From Winogradskya humida (lineage in GTDB: Bacteria; Actinomycetota; Actinomycetes; Mycobacteriales; Micromonosporaceae): a stretch of 64,000 bases of DNA. The notes under the pieces were generated by a model that was not told where the DNA came from, searched no databases, and worked only from the letters and a program-made list of their open reading frames with translations. Of this stretch, positions 56,369 through 64,000 are shown piece after piece (positions within the stretch are counted from its first letter, which is position 1; each line of letters begins with the position of its first letter). The position numbers and the translations under genes were made by a program. The DNA lies in contig NZ_BOMN01000108.1 of NCBI RefSeq assembly GCF_016862215.1, positions 1 to 64,000 on the forward strand, given 5' to 3'.

Positions 56369-57325
56369 TCAGTAACGGCCGCCCTCCGGGGCGGGCAGGG
56401 CGTTCAGCTCGGCGAGTTCGGCTTTGCCGAGCGTGACGTCCGCGGCGCCGGCGTTGTCGGTCAGATACTTCGGGGTCTTGGTGCCGGGGATCGGCACGAC
56501 GTAACGGCCCTGCGCGAGCACCCAGGCAAGCGCCACCCTCGCGGGACTCGACCCGATCCGCTCGGCAACCGCCCGTACCTGGCCGACGATCTCCAGGTTG
56601 GCGCGCAGCGCGTCCTGCTGGAACCGGGGCAGCCCGCGCCGGAAATCGTCCTGCGGCAGGTCGTCGAAGGACGCGAACCGGCCGGCCAGGAAGCCCCGGC
56701 CCAGCGGCGAGAACGGCAAGAAGGCGATGCCCTGCTCCTCGCAGTAGGGCAGCACGTCGTCGAGCGCATCCCTCGTCCACAACGACATCTCGGACTGCAC
56801 GGACGCCACCGGGTGTACGGCCTGTGCCCGTTTGATCTCCTCGACGCTGACCTCGGAGAGCCCGATCTGGCGTGCCTTACCGGCCGCGACGACCTCGGCC
56901 ATGGCGCCCCAGGTCTCCTCGATCGGCACGGCGGTGTCGACGCGGTGCAGCTGGTAGAGGTCCACGTGATCGGTACCGAGCCGCTTCAGGCTGTCGTCGA
57001 TCGACTTGCGGACGTGTTCCGGGCGCCCGTCGCGCACCAGCCCGGCGGTGCTCGCGGAGAGCAGGCCGACCTTGGTGGCCAGCACGGCACGGTCCCGCCA
57101 CCCGCCGGCCAGGGCCTTCCCGACCAGCTCCTCGTTGGTGAACGGCCCGTACACGTCGGCGGTGTCGATCAGCGTCATCCCGAGATCGAGCGCCTGATGA
57201 ATCACCGAGATCGATGTCACATCGTCCCGCGTCGCACCCATGTCATAGGCGTGTGTCATCCCCATGCAGCCCAGGCCCACGACGCCGACCTGCGGGCCCT
57301 TACTACCGAGTGTTGTGGTCCTCAC
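56369..57325 (-). CDS. Aldo/keto reductase
   Basis: A 318-aa TIM-barrel NADPH-dependent oxidoreductase. Typical features: VGLGCMGMTHAY, the catalytic tetrad Asp in LIDTADVYG with Tyr, Lys in ATKVG and His in YQLHRVD, and the cofactor-binding IPIPGTKTPKYLTDN. Substrate unknown. Start GTG at 57325 overlaps the upstream acetyltransferase stop (GTGA), which makes a two-gene operon. Confidence 0.9.
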   Translation of the reverse strand: MRTTTLGSKGPQVGVVGLGCMGMTHAYDMGATRDDVTSISVIHQALDLGMTLIDTADVYGPFTNEELVGKALAGGWRDRAVLATKVGLLSASTAGLVRDGRPEHVRKSIDDSLKRLGTDHVDLYQLHRVDTAVPIEETWGAMAEVVAAGKARQIGLSEVSVEEIKRAQAVHPVASVQSEMSLWTRDALDDVLPYCEEQGIAFLPFSPLGRGFLAGRFASFDDLPQDDFRRGLPRFQQDALRANLEIVGQVRAVAERIGSSPARVALAWVLAQGRYVVPIPGTKTPKYLTDNAGAADVTLGKAELAELNALPAPEGGRY

Positions 57326-57849
57326 ACCAGTTCCCCTTCGAGCAAGCCCATGGTCAGCTCGTCGAACCACTCCCCGTCCCTGCGGAAGCAGCTGCGAAGC
57401 CGACCTTCAACAACAAAGCCCACCTTCTCGTACGCCCGCTGCGCCCGCTCGTTCGCCGCCACGACGGTCAGCGAAATCTTGTGCAGCCGCATCTTGTCGA
57501 ACCCGTAGTGGCACACCGTGCGCACGGCATCGGTCCCGTACCCCTTGCCCCAGTGGTCCTTCTCACCGATGTAGATATCCATCTCGGCGCAGCCCAGCTC
57601 AGGCTCGGCATCCCGCAACCGGATCAACCCGATCAACGTGGCACCAGCAAGCGTCTCGATCCCGAAAAGCACATCCCCGTAAGCGTTCCGCGGCCGCTCC
57701 TCCAGCCAGGAACGCGTACGTTCCAGCGGCTGTGCATAGTTCTCATGCATCCACCGCATGACCACCGGATCGTGATTCCACCGCCACAGAGCCTCGGCAT
57801 CCGACGGCCCCATAGCCCGCAACTTCACTAACTCCCCGAATACATGCAC
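57322..57849 (-). CDS. GNAT-family N-acetyltransferase (RimJ/RimL type)
   Basis: A 175-aa acetyltransferase: VKLRAMGPSDAEALWRWNHDP, LIGLIRLRD, then GEKDHWGKGYGTDAVRTVCHYGFDKMRLHKISLTVVAANERAQRAYEKVGFVVEG, the acetyl-CoA-binding loop and hallmark of the RimJ/RimL group. GTG at 57849 was chosen; the frame upstream to 58074 encodes Arg/Pro/Phe-rich sequence with repeats and is probably untranslated. Coupled with the aldo/keto reductase. Confidence 0.87.
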   Translation of the reverse strand: MHVFGELVKLRAMGPSDAEALWRWNHDPVVMRWMHENYAQPLERTRSWLEERPRNAYGDVLFGIETLAGATLIGLIRLRDAEPELGCAEMDIYIGEKDHWGKGYGTDAVRTVCHYGFDKMRLHKISLTVVAANERAQRAYEKVGFVVEGRLRSCFRRDGEWFDELTMGLLEGELV

Positions 57850-58122
57850 CCAGCGATCTTCACGGCGCCGCCACGCTGCCGCCAGCGACTTTCCCCCGAA
57901 CAAGCCGGACGGGCAGCGACCAGGACGTAGAGCGAGCCGAACACGCAGCGAACCGAACACGGCGGCGAACCGGACGCGGAGAGAGCCGGAGAACAAGAAC
58001 CGACGCGGGCCAGGAAACGAAGCAGCTGGCTCCGGAAAGAACACGAAGCGACCGGCGCGGAAAAGAACACGCATCGGTGTCAGCTTGCCGGGCCGGCGCT
58101 GGAGGCCGGCCCGGGCAAGTGG

Positions 58123-59001
58123 TCAGTCCTCGAGGTCGTGCAGGGCCTTCCGGAGGAGCTCCTGGGTACGGTCGGGTTGCTCCGCCTCGATGACCAGGCG
58201 GCCCATGGCAGCCGCGTAGTGGTCGACGTCCTCGCGTTTGTCCAGGTAGAGGCCGGACGTCAGGTGCTCGATGTAGACGACGTCGGGCAGGTGCTGGTGG
58301 GAGAAGCGCAGAATCGAGAACGCGCCGCCGGCTGCCGCGTGGCCGCCGGATTGGAACGGGATCACTTGTAGCCGTACGTTTCGCTGGGTGGAGACGTTGA
58401 TCAGATAGCGGATCTGCTCGCGGAGCACTTCACGGCCGCCGATCGGGCGGCGCAGGACCGCCTCATCGATCACCGCCCAGAGTCGCGGCGACTGCTCCTG
58501 GGTGAGGAGCTGTTTGCGAGCCATGCGCAGGTCGGCGCGCCGGTCGATCTCATCGGCGGAGGCGGTGCCGTGGCCGAGCATGATGACCGCTCTGGCGTAC
58601 GCGTCGGTCTGGAGCAGTCCCGGCACGAACTGGATCTCGTACGTGCGGATCAGCTCGGCGGCCTGCTCGAGGTCCAGATAGTTCTGGAACCAGGTGGTGA
58701 GCACATCGCCGTACGAGTGCCACCAGCCGGGCGAGTTTGCCTCGCGCGCCAGTGCCAGCAGACGCTCGTGCTCCCCGTCGTCGGTGACCCCGTAGAGCTT
58801 GAGCAGGTCGATGACGTCGCGCTCCTTGAACGCGACGCGGCCCAGCTCCATCCGGCTGATCTTGGATTCGGACCCGCGGATCTCGTAGCCGGCCTGGTCG
58901 CGGGAGATCCCCGCGGCCAGGCGCAGACTCCGCAGGCGGGCGCCGAGCTGCAACCGGCGGACCGTGGGCCCGCCGTTCTGCTCTGGTGCGCTCACCGGCA
59001 T
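58123..59001 (-). CDS. Helix-turn-helix regulator with DUF5753
   Basis: A 292-aa XRE-family protein. The N-terminal HTH is LGARLRSLRLAAGISRDQAGYEIRGSESKISRMELGRVAFKERDVIDLL; the C-terminal DUF5753 begins SYGDVLTTWFQNYLDLEQAAELIRTYEIQFVPGLLQT. Such proteins are abundant in filamentous actinomycetes and often control development or adjacent small genes. ATG at 59001 is 10 bases from the upstream methyltransferase stop, so they share a transcript. Here the regulator is preceded by a DUF574 methyltransferase, a common local pairing. Confidence 0.88.
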   Translation of the reverse strand: MPVSAPEQNGGPTVRRLQLGARLRSLRLAAGISRDQAGYEIRGSESKISRMELGRVAFKERDVIDLLKLYGVTDDGEHERLLALAREANSPGWWHSYGDVLTTWFQNYLDLEQAAELIRTYEIQFVPGLLQTDAYARAVIMLGHGTASADEIDRRADLRMARKQLLTQEQSPRLWAVIDEAVLRRPIGGREVLREQIRYLINVSTQRNVRLQVIPFQSGGHAAAGGAFSILRFSHQHLPDVVYIEHLTSGLYLDKREDVDHYAAAMGRLVIEAEQPDRTQELLRKALHDLED

Positions 59002-59011
59002 GGCTCTCTGG

Positions 59012-59830
59012 TTACGGCTTGCGCCCGACAACGGCGTACTGGTCGATCTCATTCGCGTTCTCCGCGCCGGGCTCGGGGTGCCAGCGGGTCACCGACACCG
59101 CGCCGGGCTCGACGATCTCCAGCCCCTCGAAGAGTCCCACGAACTGCTCGGGAGTACGCAGGTGGTACTTCGGGTTGGCCGAGATGTTCCAGATGCGCAC
59201 CGCCTCGGTGTTGTCCGGGCTGGTGTCGCTGCCGTCGTACATCGCCACGTAGCTGCCCGACGGCAGGTGGTCGGTGAAGGACCGGATGAGGGTACGCGCC
59301 TCGTCGTCGGACTCGATGTGACCGAGAATGCCCATCAGGATGAGCGCAACCGGCTTGTCGAGGTCCAGCGTACGGGCAGCCTCGCCGAGGATTGTCTTGC
59401 TGTCCCGGATGTCGGCGTCGATGTAGTCGGTCGCACCCTCGGGACTGGTCGTCAGCAGCGCCCGGGCGTGCGCGAGCACGAGCGGGTCGTTGTCGACGTA
59501 GACGATCCGGGAGTCGGGGGCCACCGACTGGGCGACCTCGTGGGTGTTGTCGGCGGTGGGCAGCCCGGTCCCGATGTCGAGGAACTGCCGGATGCCGGCT
59601 TCCCCGGCGAGGTAACGCACCGCACGCGCGAGGTACGCCCGGGAGAGGCGTGCGTTCTCCGCGAGCTGCGGCAGACCGGCGATGATCTGGTCGCCCACCT
59701 CCCGGTCCACCGCGAAGTTGTCCTTGCCGCCGAGCAGGTAGTTCCAGATCCGTGCCGTCTGAGGCACTGTCGTGTCCAGCTTGGGAATATCACGCTCGCC
59801 GCCGCCGGGGGCGGCCGTGCCGTCTGCCAC
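59012..59830 (-). CDS. SAM-dependent methyltransferase (DUF574 type)
   Basis: A 272-aa S-adenosylmethionine-binding protein. Family marks: ARIWNYLLGGKDNFAVDRE, the glycine-rich SAM site FLDIGTGLPTADNTHEVAQ, RIVYVDNDPLVLAHARALL and DADIRDSKTIL. No substrate is known for the group. GTG at 59830 follows GGAAG. It is cotranscribed with the XRE/DUF5753 regulator, a recurrent actinobacterial pair whose purpose is not established. Confidence 0.88.
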   Translation of the reverse strand: MADGTAAPGGGERDIPKLDTTVPQTARIWNYLLGGKDNFAVDREVGDQIIAGLPQLAENARLSRAYLARAVRYLAGEAGIRQFLDIGTGLPTADNTHEVAQSVAPDSRIVYVDNDPLVLAHARALLTTSPEGATDYIDADIRDSKTILGEAARTLDLDKPVALILMGILGHIESDDEARTLIRSFTDHLPSGSYVAMYDGSDTSPDNTEAVRIWNISANPKYHLRTPEQFVGLFEGLEIVEPGAVSVTRWHPEPGAENANEIDQYAVVGRKP

Positions 59831-59900
59831 GTGCGCTTCCTTCGGGTTCGTCTGCAACTTGCTCGATCGTCGCGCGCAAGCATAGACCTGTCCACGATGC

Positions 59901-60248
59901 TCAGTCCGCGTAGTCAGCCGGGTTGAAGACGCGTTCAGCAAGTTCACCCGGAACCTGGGCGACGCCGGGGCCGCCGGCGTCCAGCCATCCGACGACCGCC
60001 CCGACCAGGTGATCTTCAAGGACGTCGCCGAGGTGGACCAGGCGGGCGCCGTCGCGGCGGGCGGCGGGGGTCGGGTGCACTACGACCACATTGGACCGTT
60101 CACACACGCTCAGGCACTCGCTCACGCGTACCCGATGCCTGTCCCCCACCGCGCCGCGGAAAGCCTCGAGTTGCGCGTCGTGATCGACTTCCGGATGTTT
60201 TTTCCTGTCGCCGCAGCAACAGTCCCGGCAGATCGTCAGCGCTCCCAT
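59901..60248 (-). CDS. (2Fe-2S) thioredoxin-like ferredoxin
   Basis: A 115-aa ferredoxin. Cluster cysteines are ICRDCCCGD (residues 7-12) and SECLSVCE (45 and 49), with HPE..D and VVVVHP around them: the thioredoxin-like 2Fe-2S fold. ATG at 60248 lies four bases after panD, so they are cotranscribed. Its position between iron-regulated genes suggests it transfers electrons in ferric-siderophore reduction or in siderophore assembly; inference only. Confidence 0.8.
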   Translation of the reverse strand: MGALTICRDCCCGDRKKHPEVDHDAQLEAFRGAVGDRHRVRVSECLSVCERSNVVVVHPTPAARRDGARLVHLGDVLEDHLVGAVVGWLDAGGPGVAQVPGELAERVFNPADYAD

Positions 60249-60252
60249 GATC

Positions 60253-60672
60253 TCAGTGAACCAGAACCTTGCTGGAGATCTGGTCCTCGGAACCCGGCAC
60301 CGGCTGGGACGGGTCGTTGCCGATCTCGACCAGCTCGTTGCGCTCGTTGACATGGGCCACGCACGGTACGTAGTCGGCGCGCTCGGCCTCGTCGACCTGC
60401 TTGAAGCTCATGATGATGACGAGGTCGCCGACGGAGATGAGCCGCGCGGCCGCGCCGTTGATGCCGATCACCCCGGAGCCGGCCGGGCCCTCGATCGCGT
60501 ACGTGACCAGCCGGGCACCGTTGTCGATGTCGACGACCTGCACCTGCTCGCCCTCGACGAGGTCAGCGGCGTCCATCAGGGTCTTGTCGATGGTGATGGA
60601 ACCGACGTAGTGCAGATCCGCCTGGGTCACCGTGGCGCGGTGGATCTTGCCGCCGAGCAGGGTCCGCTGCAT
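60253..60672 (-). CDS. panD: Aspartate 1-decarboxylase
   Basis: Pyruvoyl enzyme converting aspartate to beta-alanine, 139 aa. The self-cleavage site YVGSITID (Gly24-Ser25) and the GVIGINGAAARL and SFKQVDEAE segments are intact. ATG at 60672 has GGAGGA. It is not near panB or panC; instead it starts next to a candidate iron box and is followed by a 2Fe-2S ferredoxin gene, across from a siderophore-binding lipoprotein. It may therefore supply beta-alanine for a siderophore rather than for pantothenate. Whether a second panD exists in this genome is unknown. Confidence 0.9.
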   Translation of the reverse strand: MQRTLLGGKIHRATVTQADLHYVGSITIDKTLMDAADLVEGEQVQVVDIDNGARLVTYAIEGPAGSGVIGINGAAARLISVGDLVIIMSFKQVDEAERADYVPCVAHVNERNELVEIGNDPSQPVPGSEDQISSKVLVH

Positions 60673-60726
60673 GTCTGTGGTCCTCCAAAAGGTCCAGAAG
60701 GTCGCGGGGCATCCCCCATCGCGAAG

Positions 60727-60745
60727 CAAAGGTAGCCTAACCTAA
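60727..60745. promoter_or_regulatory. Candidate second iron box between panD and the siderophore-binding gene
   Basis: CAAAGGTAGCCTAACCTAA keeps the right half of the iron-box consensus perfectly (GCCTAACCTAA) and the left half less well (about four mismatches). Additional CCTAACC half-sites follow directly. It lies between panD (start 60672) and the Fe-siderophore lipoprotein (60791). Confidence 0.65.
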
Positions 60746-60790
60746 CCTCACTACCGAGCCAACGGACGACCACCCCCCACAGGAGCACAT

Positions 60791-61807
60791 ATGACCCCCC
60801 GCAACCGAGGCTGGCGACGGGTCCTCACCGTCGCGGCAGCCGGCCTGCTGGCCATCACGACCGCCACTGCCTGCGCCTCCGATGAGGACGAGGCCGCGAC
60901 CCCCGCGGCGTCCGGCTCGGCAGCGGCAGCGTTCCCGGTGACCATCGAGCACAAGTTCGGGTCCACCACCATCGAGAAGAAGCCCGAGCGGGTGGTCACG
61001 GTCGGCTGGAACGACCAGGACCCGACGCTGGCCCTGGGCGTGGTCCCGGTCGCGACCCGCGAGTGGTTCACCGAGTACCCGACCTACCCCTGGGTGAAGA
61101 CGGCCCTCGCCGGCAAGCAGCTCCCGACGTTCTCCGCCGAGATCAACTACGAAGCGATCATCAAGCAGAACCCCGACCTGATCATCGCGATCTACGAGAC
61201 CATCAACCAGGAGACCTACGACAAGCTCTCCCAGATCGCCCCCACGGTCATCCAGTCCAAGCAGTACAAGGACGAGGAGACCCCCTGGGACGTGCAGACC
61301 CTGACCATCGGCAAGGCGCTCGGCAAGTCCACCGAGGCCCAGGCCCTGGTCGACAAGGTCAAGGCCAAGGTCGACGAGGCCAAGGCCGCCAACCCCCAGT
61401 TCGCCGGTAAGACCCTCGTCGTCGACTTCGGCCCGGAAAAGGGCCAGCACTGGCTCCTCGGCGCCAACGACCCCCGCCGCGCACTCTTCGACGCCCTCGG
61501 CTTCGCGGTCCAGACCGAGAAGGACGACGTCAGCGAGGAACGCCTCGACCTGCTAGACCGCGACGTGCTGTTCGTCAACGGCGCGGCCAAGAAGGACATG
61601 CTGACCTCCCCCGCCTTCGCCCGCTTGAAGGTCGTCACCGAGGACCGCACCCTTTACACGTCGTTCGAGACGCCGCTCGCCGGCGCCCTGGCATACAGCG
61701 GCCCCGACGCCCTGCTCTACGCGCTGGACATCCTGGTTCCGCAGCTCAAGGCCGCCACCGACGGCGACCCCGCAACCCCGGTGACGGACCTCTCCAACCA
61801 GTCCTGA
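60791..61807 (+). CDS. Fe-siderophore ABC transporter substrate-binding lipoprotein
   Basis: A 338-aa lipoprotein of the FepB/FecB-type. Signal peptide ends LAITTATAC (Cys28); domain one begins VTIEHKFGSTTIEKKPERVVTVGWNDQDPTLALGV, the family N-lobe, and the connecting helix region is VDKVKAKVDEAKA. C-lobe includes DALLYALDILVPQL. It probably captures the ferric form of the siderophore made by this locus. Downstream are 18-bp repeats and a 14-bp hairpin; no permease or ATPase is in the window. Confidence 0.9.
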   Translation: MTPRNRGWRRVLTVAAAGLLAITTATACASDEDEAATPAASGSAAAAFPVTIEHKFGSTTIEKKPERVVTVGWNDQDPTLALGVVPVATREWFTEYPTYPWVKTALAGKQLPTFSAEINYEAIIKQNPDLIIAIYETINQETYDKLSQIAPTVIQSKQYKDEETPWDVQTLTIGKALGKSTEAQALVDKVKAKVDEAKAANPQFAGKTLVVDFGPEKGQHWLLGANDPRRALFDALGFAVQTEKDDVSEERLDLLDRDVLFVNGAAKKDMLTSPAFARLKVVTEDRTLYTSFETPLAGALAYSGPDALLYALDILVPQLKAATDGDPATPVTDLSNQS

Positions 61808-61866
61808 TCTCACTGCAAGCCAGATCTCACTGCAGCCAGATCTCACTGCAAGCCAGATCTCACTGC
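61805..61866 (+). repeat. 18-bp tandem repeat after the siderophore-binding gene
   Basis: Four copies of a unit containing GATCTCACTGCAAGCCA (one lacking an AA) directly after the stop codon. Confidence 0.85.
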
Positions 61867-61870
61867 ACAA

Positions 61871-61903
61871 GTCAGGGCGGCCGGTTCATCCGGCCGCCCT
61901 GAC
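61871..61903. terminator. Strong hairpin terminator after the siderophore-binding gene
   Basis: GTCAGGGCGGCCGG (61871-61884) and its exact complement (61890-61903), loop TTCAT. It lies between convergent genes, ending the lipoprotein transcript and probably also serving the opposite one. Confidence 0.85.
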
Positions 61904-61969
61904 TGTCAGTACGCGCAGAGCTCGCTCGCTAACGCCCCTGCGCTTCGCCAACCTGTTCCCTGGCTCGGG

Positions 61970-63040
61970 TCAGCCCAGCAGCTTGACCGACTGGATCTTG
62001 TTGTTGAAATCGATGTCCCGCAGGTCCGCGATGCCCCCGACGTTCTCGGCGTCCACGGCACCCAGCTCCTTGGACTCCCCGGTGCAGTCCGCCCCGGTCC
62101 ACACCTTCACCAGCCCGTCGAAAGCGATGGAGGAAGCCGTACCGGGATCGAGAGCATTGACACATCCGCCGTCGGGAGCGGTCGCGGGCTCGATCACCTG
62201 CGAACCGGCATCGTCATCGAAGACGTTGAACGAGAACCCGCTGAACAACACGACCCTCTTGGCCGGGATGCTCTCCTGCTTGTCACCCTGCTCCTGCTCG
62301 TTGCCCTGCTGGTCGCCCTGCTCGTTGCCCTGCTGGTCGTTGCCTTGCTGGTCATTGCCCTGCTCCGGTGCCGTTGTCGGCTCGGTGGCCTCGACGCCGG
62401 CCTTACCGCCGTCCGGTCGTACACCGAACCAGGTGTCACCGACACCCTGGCCCTTCGCGTCGCCGGCCTTGACGTCCTTGGCGAACCGGTAGACCGGCCA
62501 TCCCTTGACCGTCACCTGCAGCGCCCCGTCGTCACGCTTGACGACACCGACATCCTTCTTGGCCACCCCGGCAATGAAGATCTTTCCCCCGGCCTTGACG
62601 GTCACCGGCGGCCACTTCGCAGCGCACTCCCCGTTGCAAGTCGCCTTGGAAGGCTTGGCCGTGTCCTCATCGAAGCGGTAAAGAGTCAGCCCGGCCCCGT
62701 TCACAAGAATCTTGCCCAGCCCCTCAAGCCTGGTCGCCGTCAGCTGAACCCACTTCTGCGCTTCCTCAGCAGCATCCCCGGTCACGACCCCACCCTTGGG
62801 CGCGGCCCAGTCCCCGGTCCCAGCCGCGGCATTGCTCGTCTTGGCCGTCCCGGCCTGCATGGCAAGCCCCGCAGCAGCATCAGCAAACGCCTCGCCAGAA
62901 CCCACCTCGGCGCTCGCAGCTGCACTCGGCGCAGGCGCCCCTGAAGTCGGCGCGGCCGGAGAATCGTTCCCACACCCAGCCAGCAGCAGCGCACTCCCCG
63001 CAGCAGCCGCGGCAAATGAATGCATTCGCGAGGATCGCAT
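61970..63040 (-). CDS. SCO0930-type lipoprotein with secreted repeat domains
   Basis: A 356-aa lipoprotein: lipobox LLAGC near residue 22, Ala/Ser/Pro-rich spacer, then two halves of a secreted-repeat (Lipoprotein_15-like) domain marked by LTLYRFDEDTAKPSKATCNGECAAKWPPV and VYRFAKDVKAGDAKGQGVGDTWFGV, a Gln/Gly/Asn-rich repeat of GNDQQGNEQ units (about residues 225-255), and a C-terminal beta/gamma-crystallin-like domain (RVVLFSGFSFNVFDDDAGSQ...). Function unknown; relatives are envelope proteins. ATG at 63040. Confidence 0.85.
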   Translation of the reverse strand: MRSSRMHSFAAAAAGSALLLAGCGNDSPAAPTSGAPAPSAAASAEVGSGEAFADAAAGLAMQAGTAKTSNAAAGTGDWAAPKGGVVTGDAAEEAQKWVQLTATRLEGLGKILVNGAGLTLYRFDEDTAKPSKATCNGECAAKWPPVTVKAGGKIFIAGVAKKDVGVVKRDDGALQVTVKGWPVYRFAKDVKAGDAKGQGVGDTWFGVRPDGGKAGVEATEPTTAPEQGNDQQGNDQQGNEQGDQQGNEQEQGDKQESIPAKRVVLFSGFSFNVFDDDAGSQVIEPATAPDGGCVNALDPGTASSIAFDGLVKVWTGADCTGESKELGAVDAENVGGIADLRDIDFNNKIQSVKLLG

Positions 63041-63642
63041 AACTGCGCCCCTTCCGTGATCAATCGAAACCGTATGCCCTCCACACGGGCAGCTCCCCGG
63101 ATCGGTTCACCACAGCCCGCCGCCTCCCCGGCCCGCCCCGATGTCAACCGCGGCCCGCAGTCCTGGCCTGCGATGCAGGCCTCCTGGCCCGACCTGGTCG
63201 GCCTCGTTCCGTCGGCCTCGTTCCGTCGGCCTCGTTCCGTCGGTCTGCTTTGTCGGCCCGGCGTTCTCGGCCTGCCTAGTCGGGCTATGTTGCTGGACCC
63301 GCACTTCACGGCTTGCCTTGTCGGACCGCGTTGAAGGCCCTGCGTTTTCAGCCTGCTTTCGGCCTGCCTTGTCGGTCTTTGTTGCTGGACCGCTTTGCCG
63401 ACCAAGGCTCGTGCGTCTCGCAAGCACTGACCAACGGCGCGTCCGGACCGAGTGTCCTACCTTCGGTGACCGGCACTGCCCCGACCGAGCGGGGATTTCA
63501 CCACCCTCTACCACCTGCTCGGCCGCGTCCGCGGCACAGTGCGCCTGGACCGCTCAGGAAGGCAGAAAGCAGCACGCCGGGTCCACGCCCTCGCAGGCAT
63601 GGACCCGGCTGCTCTGCGGGTACTTGACGGTTGCCCTACCGG
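63041..63642. repeat. Non-coding region with 14-bp tandem repeats
   Basis: Positions 63190-63300 carry GGCCTCGTTCCGTC-type units three times and further GTCGG(C/T)CTGC variants to about 63385. The remaining stretch up to the NRPS-like gene (63386-63642) shows no supported gene; frames on either strand are Arg/Pro-rich. Confidence 0.7.
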
Positions 63643-64000
63643 TCAGGAAATGCCACCGAGTTCAGCCGACAGCAGCGGGCCGAGTTTCTCCAGAGTCGCC
63701 GGGTCCAGGAGCTCCGAGTGAGCGACCGGCAGCTCGTGGACCGTGGTTGCGGTGATCAAAGGGCTCCATGCAGGAGCTCCCGGACCGTTGAAGCCCTGCT
63801 CCGGGACAGTCGCCTCCACGAAGAACACTTCGCCGTCGAAGGGTGTGTACTCGGCGGATGCCATCAGGCGATCGCTGGCCAGGTAGTTCTCCAGGACCCG
63901 AGCGATCTGCGCATCGGTCAGGGATGCCACCGCACCACCGGCGTCCCGCACAAAACCGACGGCCTCCTCCACAGTTAGGTTCGCGGAGGGGACGGTGTAG
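63643..64000 (-). CDS. NRPS C-terminal thioesterase domain (partial at window edge)
   Basis: The last 119 codons of a minus-strand gene that continues beyond the window. The sequence (LTDAQIARVLENYLASDRLMASAEYTPFDGEVFFVEATVPEQ, then WSPLITATTVHELPVAHSELLDPATLEKLGPLLSAEL) matches the end of NRPS type I thioesterase domains: the lid and final alpha/beta-hydrolase strands with the catalytic His in PVAHSELL. The frame is open to the edge, so the start lies outside. In the context of the iron-regulated genes nearby, it is probably the siderophore synthetase. Confidence 0.85.
   Translation of the reverse strand, partial: YTVPSANLTVEEAVGFVRDAGGAVASLTDAQIARVLENYLASDRLMASAEYTPFDGEVFFVEATVPEQGFNGPGAPAWSPLITATTVHELPVAHSELLDPATLEKLGPLLSAELGGIS

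Noticed and set aside
57850..58074. Longer N-terminus for the GNAT protein
   Set aside because: The extra 75 residues are Arg/Phe/Pro-rich with internal repeats and no acetyltransferase homologue extends this way; the GTG at 57849 fits the fold.
63386..63642. Possible transposase remnant or short gene before the NRPS end
   Set aside because: Fragments such as the frame at 63539-63721 show no transposase motif, no inverted repeats and no SD.

Overview
This window is a GC-rich chromosomal segment from an actinomycete, most likely Micromonosporaceae and probably Actinoplanes-like. The assignment is inferred from the strong G/C bias at third codon positions, frequent GTG starts, typical actinobacterial gene neighbourhoods (dgt-dnaG; phoH-ybeY-corC-cdd-like-era-recO-uppS; XRE/DUF5753 with a DUF574 methyltransferase), IdeR/DmdR-type iron boxes, a CebR-like sugar operator, and a chemotaxis receptor that fits a motile-spored actinomycete. 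No rRNA, tRNA, prophage, insertion sequence or CRISPR array was seen.

Layout. 0.3-2.8 kb: an ABC exporter operon (ATPase and two ABC-2 permeases). 2.9-7.5 kb: dgt and dnaG; dnaG is interrupted inside its zinc finger by a 328-residue intein with a LAGLIDADG endonuclease. 7.6-9.1 kb: a methyl-accepting chemotaxis protein. 9.7-12.1 kb: three Roadblock/LC7-type proteins with a DUF4388-like protein. 12.3-17.3 kb: dusB, an XdhC-like protein, a YefM-YoeB toxin-antitoxin pair, glyQS and small proteins. 17.3-20.6 kb: zinc uptake operon znuACB-arsR-zur behind a candidate Zur box. 22.7-25.8 kb: a TPP riboswitch controlling an ECF thiamine/HMP transporter (ykoEDC), preceded by a perfect 17-bp inverted repeat. 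25.8-26.4 kb: a VapBC-type pair. 26.6-38.8 kb: accessory genes, including a Tat-exported PHP-domain protein, YceI, a TPR protein, two paralogous lipoproteins, a frameshifted DJ-1/PfpI gene with its LysR neighbour, an MTH1187-type thiamine-binding protein, and an ECF41-type sigma factor beside an NmrA-like oxidoreductase. 38.8-48.3 kb: core genes phoH, ybeY, corC-like, a deaminase-like gene and era in one array, then recO, uppS and a phosphatase in another. 48.6-52.5 kb: a serine hydrolase and a GH3 beta-glucosidase with a CebR-like operator.

53.7-64 kb looks like the flank of an NRPS siderophore locus. It holds an ornithine N5-monooxygenase and a divergent hydroxyornithine formyltransferase sharing an iron box, then aspartate decarboxylase (panD) with a small 2Fe-2S ferredoxin, divergent from an Fe-siderophore binding lipoprotein across a second candidate iron box. 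At the right edge is the C-terminal thioesterase end of what appears to be an NRPS. Together these suggest a peptide siderophore built from N5-formyl-N5-hydroxyornithine and perhaps beta-alanine; the NRPS itself lies outside the window.

A recurring oddity is short tandem duplication. It occurs inside coding regions (dgt N-terminus, era extension, NmrA-like protein, a lipoprotein, the 3' end of the ornithine monooxygenase gene) and in gaps between convergent genes. Starts were chosen by protein-family alignment from memory, Shine-Dalgarno (SD) spacing and 4-bp overlaps; none was checked by database search.
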